The position numbers and the translations under genes are program-made. Of a stretch of DNA of 64,000 nucleotides, positions 18,683 through 27,005 are shown piece by piece (position 1 is the stretch's first letter; every line of letters begins with the position of its first letter). The stretch is taken from contig CAXXKK010000027.1 of assembly GCA_963676845.2 (NCBI GenBank), positions 1-64,000 of the forward strand, in the 5' to 3' direction. This stretch comes from G963662675 sp963676845 (GTDB taxonomy: Bacteria; Bacteroidota; Bacteroidia; Bacteroidales; Prolixibacteraceae). The notes beneath the pieces were generated by a model that was given only the letters and a program-made list of their open reading frames with translations, did not search any database and was not told the origin of the DNA.

Positions 18683-20248
18683 TTAAACTTTATATCTCCA
18701 GGGATCAATATCGTATTTTTTCACCCGTGTTCCAAGCATCCTCTCAGTTACTTTTAAAACCTCGGCAGCCTTTGCAATATTTCCTTTTGTTGAAGTAAGC
18801 GCTTCCCGTATCAATTGTTTTTCTACCTGTTCAACAGTGTACATCATTCCTCCCTTTGATTGGGTATTAGATGAATCTGCTGTTTGCAACGACGGAGGTA
18901 AATTATAAGCATGAATAACATTATCTGTTGATAAAATGCAGGCACGCTCAATACAGTTCTCCAGTTCTCGAATGTTTCCCGGCCAGGAATAAATCATCAA
19001 CATATTTAATGCAGAAGTAGTTATGCGTTTTATGCCTGCACTATTCCCTTTATTAAATTTCTCAATAAAGTGATCTACTAAAAGTGGAATATCATCCCTA
19101 CGCTCTCGTAAAGAAGGAATATACAATGGGAAAACATTGATCCGATAAAACAAATCTTCCCTAAACTCACCCTTCTCTATCATATCTTCCAGATTTCTGT
19201 TAGTTGCACATACAATTCTAACATCCACCTTAATCGTTTCTGTTCCTCCTAAACGTTCAAATTCCCGCTGTTGTAGAATCCGTAAAATCTTTACCTGAGT
19301 AGATAATGGAATATCTCCAATCTCATCCAAAAAAATTGTTCCTCCATCAGCCAGTTCAAAACGGCCCTTGCGACGGCTATCAGCTCCTGTAAATGCTCCT
19401 TTTTCATGACCAAACAGTTCGCTTTCTATAAGAGAATCAGGCAAAGCCGAACAGTTTACTTTCACAAAATTATTTTTTGCCCTTTTGCTGGTATAGTGAA
19501 TAGCATCTGCTATTAATTCTTTACCGATACCACTCTCCCCACGAATAAGAACTGTTGAATTGGTTTCTGCAACCATGTTTACCAGTGTATACACATCACG
19601 CATTTTACCAGAATTACCGATAACATTTACCGGGCGGTGATGATCATCTGTCAATTTATCCTGCAACTCCTTGTTCTTTTGTCGCAATAATGCCATTTCC
19701 TCCATTCTCTCTTGTCTTGAACTAACTTCCCTGGAAATAAGGCTTCCTATTATGGACAACAGATTAAAATCTTCTGTATTAGATATATTTGGATTATATG
19801 TCCGCACAAGACTGAGAGTCCCTGTCACCTTTGCCTCTTCAATAATAGGGACACAAATAAAACTAAGCTCTTCTCCATCTTTTGAGAAAAGCTCTTGTTT
19901 TGTCCGGTTCAAAAATAAATTTGATTTCGAAATTTTATCAATAACAACTGGTTTAGCTAACTCAACAACACGCCCAATTATTCCTTCTCCCAAATCATAT
20001 TTTCCCCGTGCTTTTTGGGCTGTACTGTACCCATAAGCAGACTCAATATATATTTTTGAATTTGTGCGGTTAAAGATGGACAAAAAACTACGCTCTGCAT
20101 TGATATGCTTAACAACCAACTCCAGAATTGATGATAAATCATTTTCCAATTCCCTACTCTTTATCAGTCGCTGACTAACTTCAGATAATAACATTAGCTC
20201 TTTAAGCCCATAGCATTCACCGCCCGCTTTTTTACATTGAAAACTCAT
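18683..20248 (-). CDS. Sigma-54-dependent transcriptional activator with GAF domain
   Basis: 521 residues, NifA-like architecture. A GAF domain (about 25-170), an AAA+ domain (about 215-440) with Walker A GESGIGKE, the sigma-54 contact loop GAFTGA, a GGTIFLDEIGD Walker B and the arginine-finger region, then a Fis-type HTH (about 475-515, TKGNIAKAAEVLKVTE). The N-terminus has two close cysteines (CKKAGGEC) that might bind metal or a redox signal; this is inference. It activates sigma-54 promoters from upstream sites. Target genes are not shown by the sequence. Confidence 0.93.
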   Translation of the reverse strand: MSFQCKKAGGECYGLKELMLLSEVSQRLIKSRELENDLSSILELVVKHINAERSFLSIFNRTNSKIYIESAYGYSTAQKARGKYDLGEGIIGRVVELAKPVVIDKISKSNLFLNRTKQELFSKDGEELSFICVPIIEEAKVTGTLSLVRTYNPNISNTEDFNLLSIIGSLISREVSSRQERMEEMALLRQKNKELQDKLTDDHHRPVNVIGNSGKMRDVYTLVNMVAETNSTVLIRGESGIGKELIADAIHYTSKRAKNNFVKVNCSALPDSLIESELFGHEKGAFTGADSRRKGRFELADGGTIFLDEIGDIPLSTQVKILRILQQREFERLGGTETIKVDVRIVCATNRNLEDMIEKGEFREDLFYRINVFPLYIPSLRERRDDIPLLVDHFIEKFNKGNSAGIKRITTSALNMLMIYSWPGNIRELENCIERACILSTDNVIHAYNLPPSLQTADSSNTQSKGGMMYTVEQVEKQLIREALTSTKGNIAKAAEVLKVTERMLGTRVKKYDIDPWRYKV

Positions 20249-20452
20249 AAATCTTCCCTCGAATTATCTCTTAGATTTCTAAACCAATGTCTAAATATGA
20301 TACAAAAGTGGACACATTTTGTAACAATATGATATAATTAATGCGGTTTTCATGACAAATTAATAAAAGATTAACAAGTATATTTTTTACTTTTATAGAA
20401 AAAGCCTTCTTATGTTTCAGAAATATGATGGCATAATTTTTGATTTAAATTG

Positions 20453-20460
20453 TACTTTTG
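20453..20460 (+). promoter_or_regulatory. Bacteroidetes -7 box that decides the start of the next gene
   Basis: TACTTTTG matches TAnnTTTG. The in-frame TTG at 20458 lies inside it and cannot be the translation start, so the GTG at 20488 is preferred. Confidence 0.65.
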
Positions 20461-20487
20461 CAATCTATTTTAAAGACAAATAATCAC

Positions 20488-21231
20488 GTGAACAAGAATC
20501 TGGTAATTATCCCTACCTACAACGAAAAGGAAAACATAGAAAAAATGATCCAAAAGGTATTCTCTCTGAAAACACCTTTTGAATTACTCATTATTGATGA
20601 TAACTCTCCTGATGGCACAGCAGAAATCATAAAAAACCTCCAAAAAGAATTTCCTGAGAAATTACACTTACTTCAACGTGAAGGGAAACTTGGGTTAGGA
20701 ACTGCTTATCTTACAGGATTTAAATGGGCTCTGGATCACGGTGTTGATTACATTTTTGAGATGGATTGTGACTTTTCACACAATCCGGATGATTTGGAAA
20801 AACTTTACACTGCCTGCAATGAAAACGGAGCAGATGTAGCTATTGGATCTCGTTACATTAAAGGAATCAATGTTATAAACTGGCCTTTAGGAAGAGTGTT
20901 AATGTCATATTTTGCATCGGTGTATGTAAGAATTGTTACAGGGATGAAGGTCATGGATACTACCGCCGGGTTCAAATGCTACCGTAAAGAAGTATTACAA
21001 ACCATTAATCTCGACAAAATAAAAATGAAGGGATACGGATTCCAAATTGAAATGAAATTCACAGCATGGAAACATGGTTTTAATGTGGTTGAAGTGCCTA
21101 TTATCTTTACCGAACGCCAGGAAGGAACTTCGAAAATGAGCGGAGGGATTTTTAGTGAAGCTCTTTTAGGAATCCTAAAAATGAGCATCAGCAGCTGGTT
21201 TAAAAAATATGAACCTAAAAAAAGACAATAA
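20488..21231 (+). CDS. Polyprenol-phosphate mannosyltransferase (DPM1-like GT2)
   Basis: Transfers a sugar, typically mannose from GDP-mannose, to a polyprenyl phosphate at the membrane. 247 residues with a GT2 fold: LVIIPTYNEKENIEKM, then LLIIDDNSPDGTAEII, the metal motif EMDCDFSHNP, and AIGSRYIKG. FTERQEGTSKMSGG near the end is typical of dolichol-phosphate mannose synthases. There is no C-terminal membrane domain. I take the start as GTG at 20488, because no ATG precedes the conserved first strand. A role in glycoprotein or surface-glycan synthesis is inferred. Confidence 0.88.
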   Translation: MNKNLVIIPTYNEKENIEKMIQKVFSLKTPFELLIIDDNSPDGTAEIIKNLQKEFPEKLHLLQREGKLGLGTAYLTGFKWALDHGVDYIFEMDCDFSHNPDDLEKLYTACNENGADVAIGSRYIKGINVINWPLGRVLMSYFASVYVRIVTGMKVMDTTAGFKCYRKEVLQTINLDKIKMKGYGFQIEMKFTAWKHGFNVVEVPIIFTERQEGTSKMSGGIFSEALLGILKMSISSWFKKYEPKKRQ

Positions 21232-21273
21232 CTTTTTTATTCATGATGAACAAAATCACACAAAATATCTTTT

Positions 21274-21304
21274 AAGGCTACAGAAATGTAGCCTTTTATT
21301 TTTT
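21274..21304 (+). terminator. Rho-independent terminator
   Basis: AAGGCTACA, GAAA loop and TGTAGCCTT, followed by TTATTTTTT. It separates the mannosyltransferase gene from pyrC. Confidence 0.88.
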
Positions 21305-21349
21305 AAAACGTAATTTTAGGTTAGAAACCTTATTTAAGCATACTAATAT

Positions 21350-22690
21350 ATGAGAACACTTATACACCAGGCAACAATAATCAACGAGGGAAAAAACTTT
21401 AACGGCAGTGTTTTAATTGAAGATGAGTTAATTAAAACAGTTTTTGAAGGAGAAGTACCTGAAGACATAACAGATAGTTCTACAATTATTGATGCTGAAG
21501 GGAAATATCTTATTCCCGGAGTAATTGATGACCAGGTTCATTTTCGCGAACCAGGGCTAACACATAAAGCTGAGATTGCAACAGAAAGCAGAGCAGCTCT
21601 TGCAGGTGGAGTTACTTCATATATGGAAATGCCCAACACAAATCCACAAACAACGACCATTGAAGAGTTAGAGAAAAAATACAAACGTGCTTCTGAAGTT
21701 TCTGCCGTAAACTATTCATTTTACATGGGTGCCACAAATGACAATTTAAAAGAAGTATTGGCTATTGACCCAAGCCAGGTTTGTGGTATTAAGGTTTTCA
21801 TGGGATCATCAACCGGAAACATGTTAGTTGATGATGATCAAACACTTTCTGATATATTTAAAAATGCTCCAACACTGGTTGCCACACATTGCGAAGATGA
21901 AGGCATAATTAAACGAAACACCGAAATTTACAGGCAAAAATATGGAGAGATTGTTCCTATTTCCAGGCATCCCAAAATAAGAAGTGCTGAGGCTTGCTAC
22001 AAATCTTCTTCAAAAGCAGTTGAGTTAGCATCAAAATTTGATACTCGCCTGCACGTTCTTCACCTTTCATCTGCTGATGAGATGAAGCTTTTTCAACCGG
22101 GACCAGTTGCTGATAAAAAAATCACAGCTGAAGTATGTGTTCACCACCTTTGGTTTGAGGAGAAAGACTATCTGAACTATGGAACCCGCATAAAATGGAA
22201 TCCAGCAGTAAAATCAGCCGAAGACAAAGCAGCCTTATGGGAAGCATTACTTTCCGACAGAATCGATGTCATAGCTACTGACCATGCCCCCCATACACTT
22301 GATGAAAAATCGCATCCTTATTTCAAAGCACCATCCGGAGGACCATTAGTTCAGCATTCATTACCCGTAATGCTTGAAACTGTAAAGCAAGGGAAGATTA
22401 CCATAGAAAAAGTAGTTCAGAAAATGTGCCATGCTCCTGCAGATCTTTTCCGTATTAACCGTCGTGGATACATAAGAGAAGGCTATTTCGCAGACCTGGC
22501 ATTAATCAACCCGGATAAAAAATGGATTGTTCAACCTGAAAACATCATCTACAAATGTGGATGGTCTCCTTTCGAAGGAACTGAATTCAGCATGCAGGTT
22601 TCCAAGACTTTTGTAAATGGTCAACTGGCATACGACCGGGGACAAATCAACAATAATGTACGAGGGAAGAAATTAACATTCAACTTATAA
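21350..22690 (+). CDS. pyrC: Dihydroorotase (class I type)
   Basis: Cyclises carbamoyl-aspartate to dihydroorotate in pyrimidine synthesis. 446 residues of amidohydrolase fold. The metal-binding loop reads GVIDDQVHFREPGLTHK: where the family usually has His-x-His, the first His is Gln62 and the second is His64. KVFMGSSTGNM holds the likely carboxylated Lys, with further ligands in VATHCEDE, LHVLHLSSA and ATDHAPHT. The other ligands are intact, so I expect activity. The Gln form is, as far as I recall, common in Bacteroidetes. It is monocistronic between two terminators. Confidence 0.9.
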   Translation: MRTLIHQATIINEGKNFNGSVLIEDELIKTVFEGEVPEDITDSSTIIDAEGKYLIPGVIDDQVHFREPGLTHKAEIATESRAALAGGVTSYMEMPNTNPQTTTIEELEKKYKRASEVSAVNYSFYMGATNDNLKEVLAIDPSQVCGIKVFMGSSTGNMLVDDDQTLSDIFKNAPTLVATHCEDEGIIKRNTEIYRQKYGEIVPISRHPKIRSAEACYKSSSKAVELASKFDTRLHVLHLSSADEMKLFQPGPVADKKITAEVCVHHLWFEEKDYLNYGTRIKWNPAVKSAEDKAALWEALLSDRIDVIATDHAPHTLDEKSHPYFKAPSGGPLVQHSLPVMLETVKQGKITIEKVVQKMCHAPADLFRINRRGYIREGYFADLALINPDKKWIVQPENIIYKCGWSPFEGTEFSMQVSKTFVNGQLAYDRGQINNNVRGKKLTFNL

Positions 22691-22695
22691 AAATA

Positions 22696-22737
22696 AAGGC
22701 TTACCATTCATGTACATGGTAAGCCTTCTATTTTTTA
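22696..22737. terminator. Bidirectional terminator between pyrC and nitroreductase
   Basis: AAGGCTTACCA and TGGTAAGCCTT form a perfect 11-bp stem with a 10-nt loop and T-rich tracts on both sides, serving two convergent genes. The stem sequence is identical to that of the his attenuator terminator at 24708-24732. Confidence 0.88.
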
Positions 22738-22750
22738 CGACATCAATCTT

Positions 22751-23380
22751 TTAAACAAACGTAAATAATTCATCGTTGCTCCTCCTCACTTTTGCAGCTT
22801 TGGCTAAAGCATCATTTTCGTCATCCCTGTAACCCAATGCCAACATAGCAACACTTGTCAGCCCTTTCTCTTCCAAACCTAAAACTTTATCCAGCTCATC
22901 ACTATCAAATCCTTCCATGGGGGTTGCATCCACTTTTTCTTCAGCAGCAGCCACCAGTCCAACTCCCAGCGGGATATAAGCCTGACGGGCAGTCCACTTA
23001 TCAACTCCTTCGGATTCACTCCTAGCCACAAAGCCCTGAACCATATTTTTAAATTGATTTAAAGACGCTAACTCAACCCCTCTGGTTTTAGAAACATTTT
23101 CCATGTACGCATCAACATTTTCAGACGTCACTTTTTTCCACGCAGCAAAAACAATCAGGTGAGAACCTTCAAGAACTTGTGGTTGAATACAAGCTTTTTC
23201 ACTAATCTTTTTCTTTACCTCATCGCTTTCTACAACAAAAACAGAATAAGGTTGTAACCCCAAAGATGAAGGTGCCAATCTAATAGCCTCAAGAATATTA
23301 TTCAATTTTTCACGAGGTATCTTCCTACCATTCATTCTCTTAGTGGCATACCTCCATTGTAAGTTATCCAGTAATTCCAT
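22751..23380 (-). CDS. Nitroreductase-family NAD(P)H-dependent oxidoreductase
   Basis: 209 residues. An FMN-binding nitroreductase fold is indicated by WRYATKRMNGRKIP at the start, LEAIRLAPSSLGLQPYSVFVV, the loop following VFAAW, and AYIPLGVGLVAAAEE with EGFDSDELDKVLGL and LALGYRDDEND. This pattern resembles NfsB/dihydropteridine reductase-like enzymes. It likely reduces nitroaromatics, quinones or enals using FMN. The physiological substrate is unknown. It is convergent with pyrC. Confidence 0.9.
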   Translation of the reverse strand: MELLDNLQWRYATKRMNGRKIPREKLNNILEAIRLAPSSLGLQPYSVFVVESDEVKKKISEKACIQPQVLEGSHLIVFAAWKKVTSENVDAYMENVSKTRGVELASLNQFKNMVQGFVARSESEGVDKWTARQAYIPLGVGLVAAAEEKVDATPMEGFDSDELDKVLGLEEKGLTSVAMLALGYRDDENDALAKAAKVRRSNDELFTFV

Positions 23381-23449
23381 ATTATTTCATTTTCTGTATA
23401 ATTTTATAAATACTTCGTAAAACAATGAAACTCAAACATTGTTGATTTT

Positions 23450-24280
23450 TTATGATGTTTTTTTAGATGATCGTTTTTTAAGTTCTGATGCAACATTTTC
23501 AATATTTATAAATTTGAAAAAGTCAAGAATATACTTCTCTGTTGCATCAAAGCCAATCTGATAAATCTCATCAACTTTCTCAAAATCAAAAGTACGATAC
23601 TGTCTCACCTCCGGAGGATCTATTACAAAATCACACAATTCAAAACTCTCCCTTACATTTTGCCCAATGGCCAGTCGGAAACACCGTTCTGCAATATTCC
23701 GAATTCCTTTAATTTCCTCTTCGTCCCCGTTATGATTTACATGAGCTCCAATAATTAAATCGGCCTTATCAACCAGTGGCTCAACTGGCAAATTACTCAA
23801 CAAACCACCATCAACATAGGTCTTCCCATTTATAACCTTAGCATCAAAAACAATAGGGATTGAGGCCGAAGCCAAAACATAATCAAAAAGTTCACCAGAC
23901 GAAACATACTCACATAAACCCGTATTCAGATTTGTTACAGCACAGTGAAAAGATTTCTTCAGTGATTTAAAATCATCTACACCTATCAAATTCCTCATAG
24001 CAACTTCAACTTTCTTCAAATCAAGAAGTCCATTCGAAGGGAATGCCCATTGAATTGATCGGTACATTTTTTTTTCCTTAATAAAATCCCGGATTTCCTC
24101 TGGCTTAAATCCTGCAGCATAAAAAACTCCGACCAATGCTCCCATGCTGGTTCCGGAAATAATATTAGGCTCAATACCATACTTTTCTAAAGCGGCTAAA
24201 ACACCAATATGTGCAATTCCTCTGGCTCCTCCGCCACTCAAAGCAATCCCAATATTCATTTTCTTATTAAGTACATTCAT
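23450..24280 (-). CDS. Patatin-like phospholipase
   Basis: 276 residues. The patatin elements are all present: oxyanion loop GIALSGGGARGIAHIG, nucleophile elbow ISGTSMGALVG (Ser in GxSxG form GTSMG), and the catalytic Asp in VDGGLLSNLPV. It is close to the RssA/YchK size class. No signal peptide is seen, so it is likely a cytoplasmic lipid acyl hydrolase. A second ATG lies seven codons downstream (MNIGIALSGGG) and may be the real start. Confidence 0.92.
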   Translation of the reverse strand: MNVLNKKMNIGIALSGGGARGIAHIGVLAALEKYGIEPNIISGTSMGALVGVFYAAGFKPEEIRDFIKEKKMYRSIQWAFPSNGLLDLKKVEVAMRNLIGVDDFKSLKKSFHCAVTNLNTGLCEYVSSGELFDYVLASASIPIVFDAKVINGKTYVDGGLLSNLPVEPLVDKADLIIGAHVNHNGDEEEIKGIRNIAERCFRLAIGQNVRESFELCDFVIDPPEVRQYRTFDFEKVDEIYQIGFDATEKYILDFFKFINIENVASELKKRSSKKTS

Positions 24281-24558
24281 TATCTATTACGCATAAGGTT
24301 TATTCAAAAATAAAACATATTCTTTTCAGAGAACAAATCCACCGAAAAAACTAAGCATAACTTAACGCCAACAAACTTCATGAGCCAAAACAGTTGTCTG
24401 TCTGGATAAATATTATTTCCCTGATTTAACTTATAACAGAGGACTTTCGTACCATCTCATTATAGTTTTCTTAGATTCTAAAATCCCAATATTCACTTAA
24501 CTCAAATTTTAGATATGCCCCTTATATTTTATATAAAACTGAAAATAATATCTAATCG

Positions 24559-24590
24559 TTTGGTTCACTTTTATTTTATCATTATACTTG
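24559..24590 (+). promoter_or_regulatory. Promoter of the histidine operon
   Basis: TTTG at 24559-24562 and TATACTTG at 24583-24590, separated by 20 nt, fit the Bacteroidetes -33/-7 pair with one mismatch in the -7 box. It lies 20 nt before the leader-peptide ATG. Confidence 0.6.
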
Positions 24591-24610
24591 CAACGCAAAA
24601 GAAAGCGAAA

Positions 24611-24667
24611 ATGAATAACAGACTTGGACATTACGGCCATCATCATGATACCCTATTTTATTGGTAG
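24611..24667 (+). CDS. hisL: his operon leader peptide (18 aa, four His)
   Basis: A short ORF, MNNRLGHYGHHHDTLFYW, with His codons at positions 7, 10, 11 and 12. It lies between a promoter and a terminator hairpin immediately before hisG. A run of three His codons just before the structured region is the mark of a transcription-attenuation leader: ribosome stalling at the His codons senses charged tRNA-His. Its stop codon lies inside the antiterminator arm. The symbol follows the enterobacterial analogue; no homology to that peptide is claimed. Confidence 0.85.
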   Translation: MNNRLGHYGHHHDTLFYW

Positions 24668-24737
24668 GCTGTAATTCTATTGTTTCGTTTAAAATATTAA
24701 CTTTAAGAAGGCTTACCAAATTGGTAAGCCTTTTTTA
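24661..24737 (+). promoter_or_regulatory. his transcription attenuator (antiterminator/terminator)
   Basis: The terminator is AAGGCTTACCAA (24708-24719) with TTGGTAAGCCTT (24721-24732), read in practice as a 10-bp stem with an AAATT loop, followed by TTTTATTT. The alternative pairing is TTGGTAGGCT (24661-24670) with GGCTTACCAA (24710-24719), ten pairs including two G-U. A ribosome at the leader stop would cover 24661-24670 and let the terminator form; one stalled at the His codons would leave it free and allow read-through. hisG starts 18 nt after the T tract. Confidence 0.83.
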
Positions 24738-24754
24738 TTTATTAAAAAAGAAAG

Positions 24755-25612
24755 ATGACACAATTGAGAATTGCTATTCAGACTAAAGGCAGATTAAATG
24801 AAGATTCTATGAATCTCCTGAAAGAAACTGGAATTAATTTCAGTTCTGGAAAAAGATTATTGTTGGCACCTGCAAAAGGCTTTCCCATGGAAGCACTTTT
24901 CCTTCGCGATGATGACATTCCACAGGCAGTCGCAGACAACGTCGCGGATATCGGTATCGTTGGCGAAAATGAAATGCTTGAAAAAAAGCAAGATGTTAAA
25001 ATTGTAAAACGACTTGGCTTTAGTAAATGTCGCCTTAGTCTGGCAATACCTAAAGCTGAAGATTACCAAGGAATCGAATGGTTTAACGGGAAAAGAATTG
25101 CCACCTCATATCCGGTAATTCTAGAAGACTTTCTAAAAAAGAACAACATTAATGCCGATATTCATGTCATTTCAGGTTCGGTTGAAGTTGCTCCCGGTAT
25201 TGGTTTGGCTGATGCTATTTTTGATATTGTGAGTTCGGGATCTACTTTAGTTTCAAACCGTTTAAAGGAAGTTGAAATCGCTCTTTACTCAGAAGCAGTT
25301 CTTATTGCTCCTGAAAATCTGGATAAAGAAAAGCAAGCTCTTCTTGACGAACTAATCTTCCGCATGGAATCAGTAGAACGTGCAAAAGGTAAAAAATACA
25401 TTTTACTTAATGCTCCTAACGACAGAATAGAAGAGATAACAACAATACTCCCAGGTATGAAAAGCCCAACAATCACACCTCTGGTTGAAGAAGGATGGAG
25501 CTCAATGCACTCAGTAATTGAAGAAACCGATTTTTGGGAAATTATTGGAAAACTTAAAGCTGCAGGAGCCCAAGGTATTCTTGTTATCCCAATTGAAAAA
25601 ATGATCTTCTAA
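24755..25612 (+). CDS. hisG: ATP phosphoribosyltransferase (long form)
   Basis: First enzyme of histidine synthesis: condenses ATP and PRPP. 285 residues, the HisG-long form with its own C-terminal regulatory ACT-like domain (about 210-285), so no HisZ is needed. Seen: RIAIQTKGRLNEDS, DIGIVGENEML, RIATSYPVILEDFLKK and the PRPP loop DAIFDIVSSGSTL. It is feedback-inhibited by histidine in this family. It opens the operon directly after the attenuator. Confidence 0.95.
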   Translation: MTQLRIAIQTKGRLNEDSMNLLKETGINFSSGKRLLLAPAKGFPMEALFLRDDDIPQAVADNVADIGIVGENEMLEKKQDVKIVKRLGFSKCRLSLAIPKAEDYQGIEWFNGKRIATSYPVILEDFLKKNNINADIHVISGSVEVAPGIGLADAIFDIVSSGSTLVSNRLKEVEIALYSEAVLIAPENLDKEKQALLDELIFRMESVERAKGKKYILLNAPNDRIEEITTILPGMKSPTITPLVEEGWSSMHSVIEETDFWEIIGKLKAAGAQGILVIPIEKMIF

Positions 25613-25650
25613 TCTATATTGATTTTCACAACTTTTGAAATTAGTCTTGC

Positions 25651-26934
25651 ATGAAACGATATATTAACCCCGATAAAAACAAATGGGCTAAAATTCTGGA
25701 GCGTCCCTTATTTGAAGCTTCAGATCTGACAGGCAAAGTTCAATCCATTCTAACTGACATCAAAACGAATGGTGGTTCTGCAGTCCGAAAATACACTGAA
25801 ATGTTTGACGGTGTTGCCATTGACGAACTGGCAGCTTCCAGATCAGAAATAGATACTGCCATAGCAGAACTTGATGACGACTTAAAAAACGCCATCGAAA
25901 CAGCAGCAAAAAACATCGAATTATTTCATGCGGAACAAAAACCTGAATTAAAAAAGATTGAGACTTCACCCGGAGTAGTGTGCTGGCAGAAAGCAGTAGC
26001 TATTGAAAAAGTTGGGTTATACATCCCCGGTGGTTCTGCTCCACTTTTTTCAACGGTGTTAATGCTTTCTATACCTGCTAAAATTGCAGGATGTAAAGAA
26101 ATCGTTTTATGCACACCCCCAAACAAGGAGGGTAAAATTCATCCTGCAATTTTGTTTGCTGCAAATCTTGTAGGTGTCACTAAAATCTTCAAGCTTGGAG
26201 GTGTTCAGGCTATTGGAGCCATGGCTTACGGAACAGATGTTGTGCCAAAAGTTGATAAAATATTTGGTCCGGGTAACCAGTACGTAATGGCAGCTAAGCA
26301 ATTGGTAAGCATCAGCGATGTATCTATTGATATGCCTGCTGGTCCTTCTGAAGTTGCCGTTATGGCTGATGATTTAGCTAATCCTGAATTTATTGCATCC
26401 GATTTGCTTTCCCAGGCAGAACACGGACCTGATTCACAAGTTGTTCTTGTTTCAAACTCAGAGTCACTCGTCGATAAGGTTGATCTAGCTTTAAAAAAAC
26501 AACTAAATGAATTGAGCAGAAAAGACATTGCGATGAAAGCTTTGGGAAACAGCGTTGCCATTGTTATTAAAAATGAGGATGATATGATTCAGCTCATCAA
26601 TGAATATGCACCGGAACACTTAATCATCTCCATGGATAATTATTTAAAAATCGCAGAAGAAATCATCAATGCAGGTTCTGTCTTTTTAGGAAATTACACT
26701 CCCGAAAGTGCTGGAGATTATGCCTCAGGAACAAATCACACTTTACCAACCAATGGTTGGGCTCGTTCATACAGTGGAGTAAATCTGGATAGTTATCTAA
26801 AAAAGATCACCTTTCAGGAAATATCGGCTGAAGGAATAAAAGGAATCGGTCCTGTTATTGAAAAAATGGCAGCAACAGAGCAACTGGATGCCCATAAAAA
26901 TGCTGTAACATTGAGATTGAAAGATTTAAAATAG
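25651..26934 (+). CDS. hisD: Histidinol dehydrogenase
   Basis: Oxidises histidinol to histidine in two NAD-dependent steps, the last in the pathway. 427 residues. Seen: VGLYIPGGSAPLFSTVLML, KIFGPGNQYVMAAK, DMPAGPSEVAVMAD, the zinc-site segment LLSQAEHGPDSQ, EYAPEHLII and GTNHTLPT. All family blocks are present and full length. It follows hisG by 38 nt. Confidence 0.96.
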   Translation: MKRYINPDKNKWAKILERPLFEASDLTGKVQSILTDIKTNGGSAVRKYTEMFDGVAIDELAASRSEIDTAIAELDDDLKNAIETAAKNIELFHAEQKPELKKIETSPGVVCWQKAVAIEKVGLYIPGGSAPLFSTVLMLSIPAKIAGCKEIVLCTPPNKEGKIHPAILFAANLVGVTKIFKLGGVQAIGAMAYGTDVVPKVDKIFGPGNQYVMAAKQLVSISDVSIDMPAGPSEVAVMADDLANPEFIASDLLSQAEHGPDSQVVLVSNSESLVDKVDLALKKQLNELSRKDIAMKALGNSVAIVIKNEDDMIQLINEYAPEHLIISMDNYLKIAEEIINAGSVFLGNYTPESAGDYASGTNHTLPTNGWARSYSGVNLDSYLKKITFQEISAEGIKGIGPVIEKMAATEQLDAHKNAVTLRLKDLK

Positions 26935-26945
26935 CTCTCTTATTT

Positions 26946-26994
26946 CCTCCCCTTTCCAAGGGGAGGTGTCATGCTTTAGCATGACGGAGGGGTT
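26946..26994. repeat. REP-like palindromic spacer (hisD-hisC)
   Basis: Two nested hairpins: CCTCCCCTTTCCAAGGGGAGG, whose arms are CCCCTT/AAGGGG, and GTCATGCTTTAGCATGAC with a 7-bp GTCATGC/GCATGAC stem, followed by GGAGGGG. Strings of this type recur as intergenic repeats in Bacteroidetes genomes, as I recall. It sits between co-transcribed genes, so it would be in the mRNA. Confidence 0.6.
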
Positions 26995-27005
26995 AACTTC
27001 TATAA

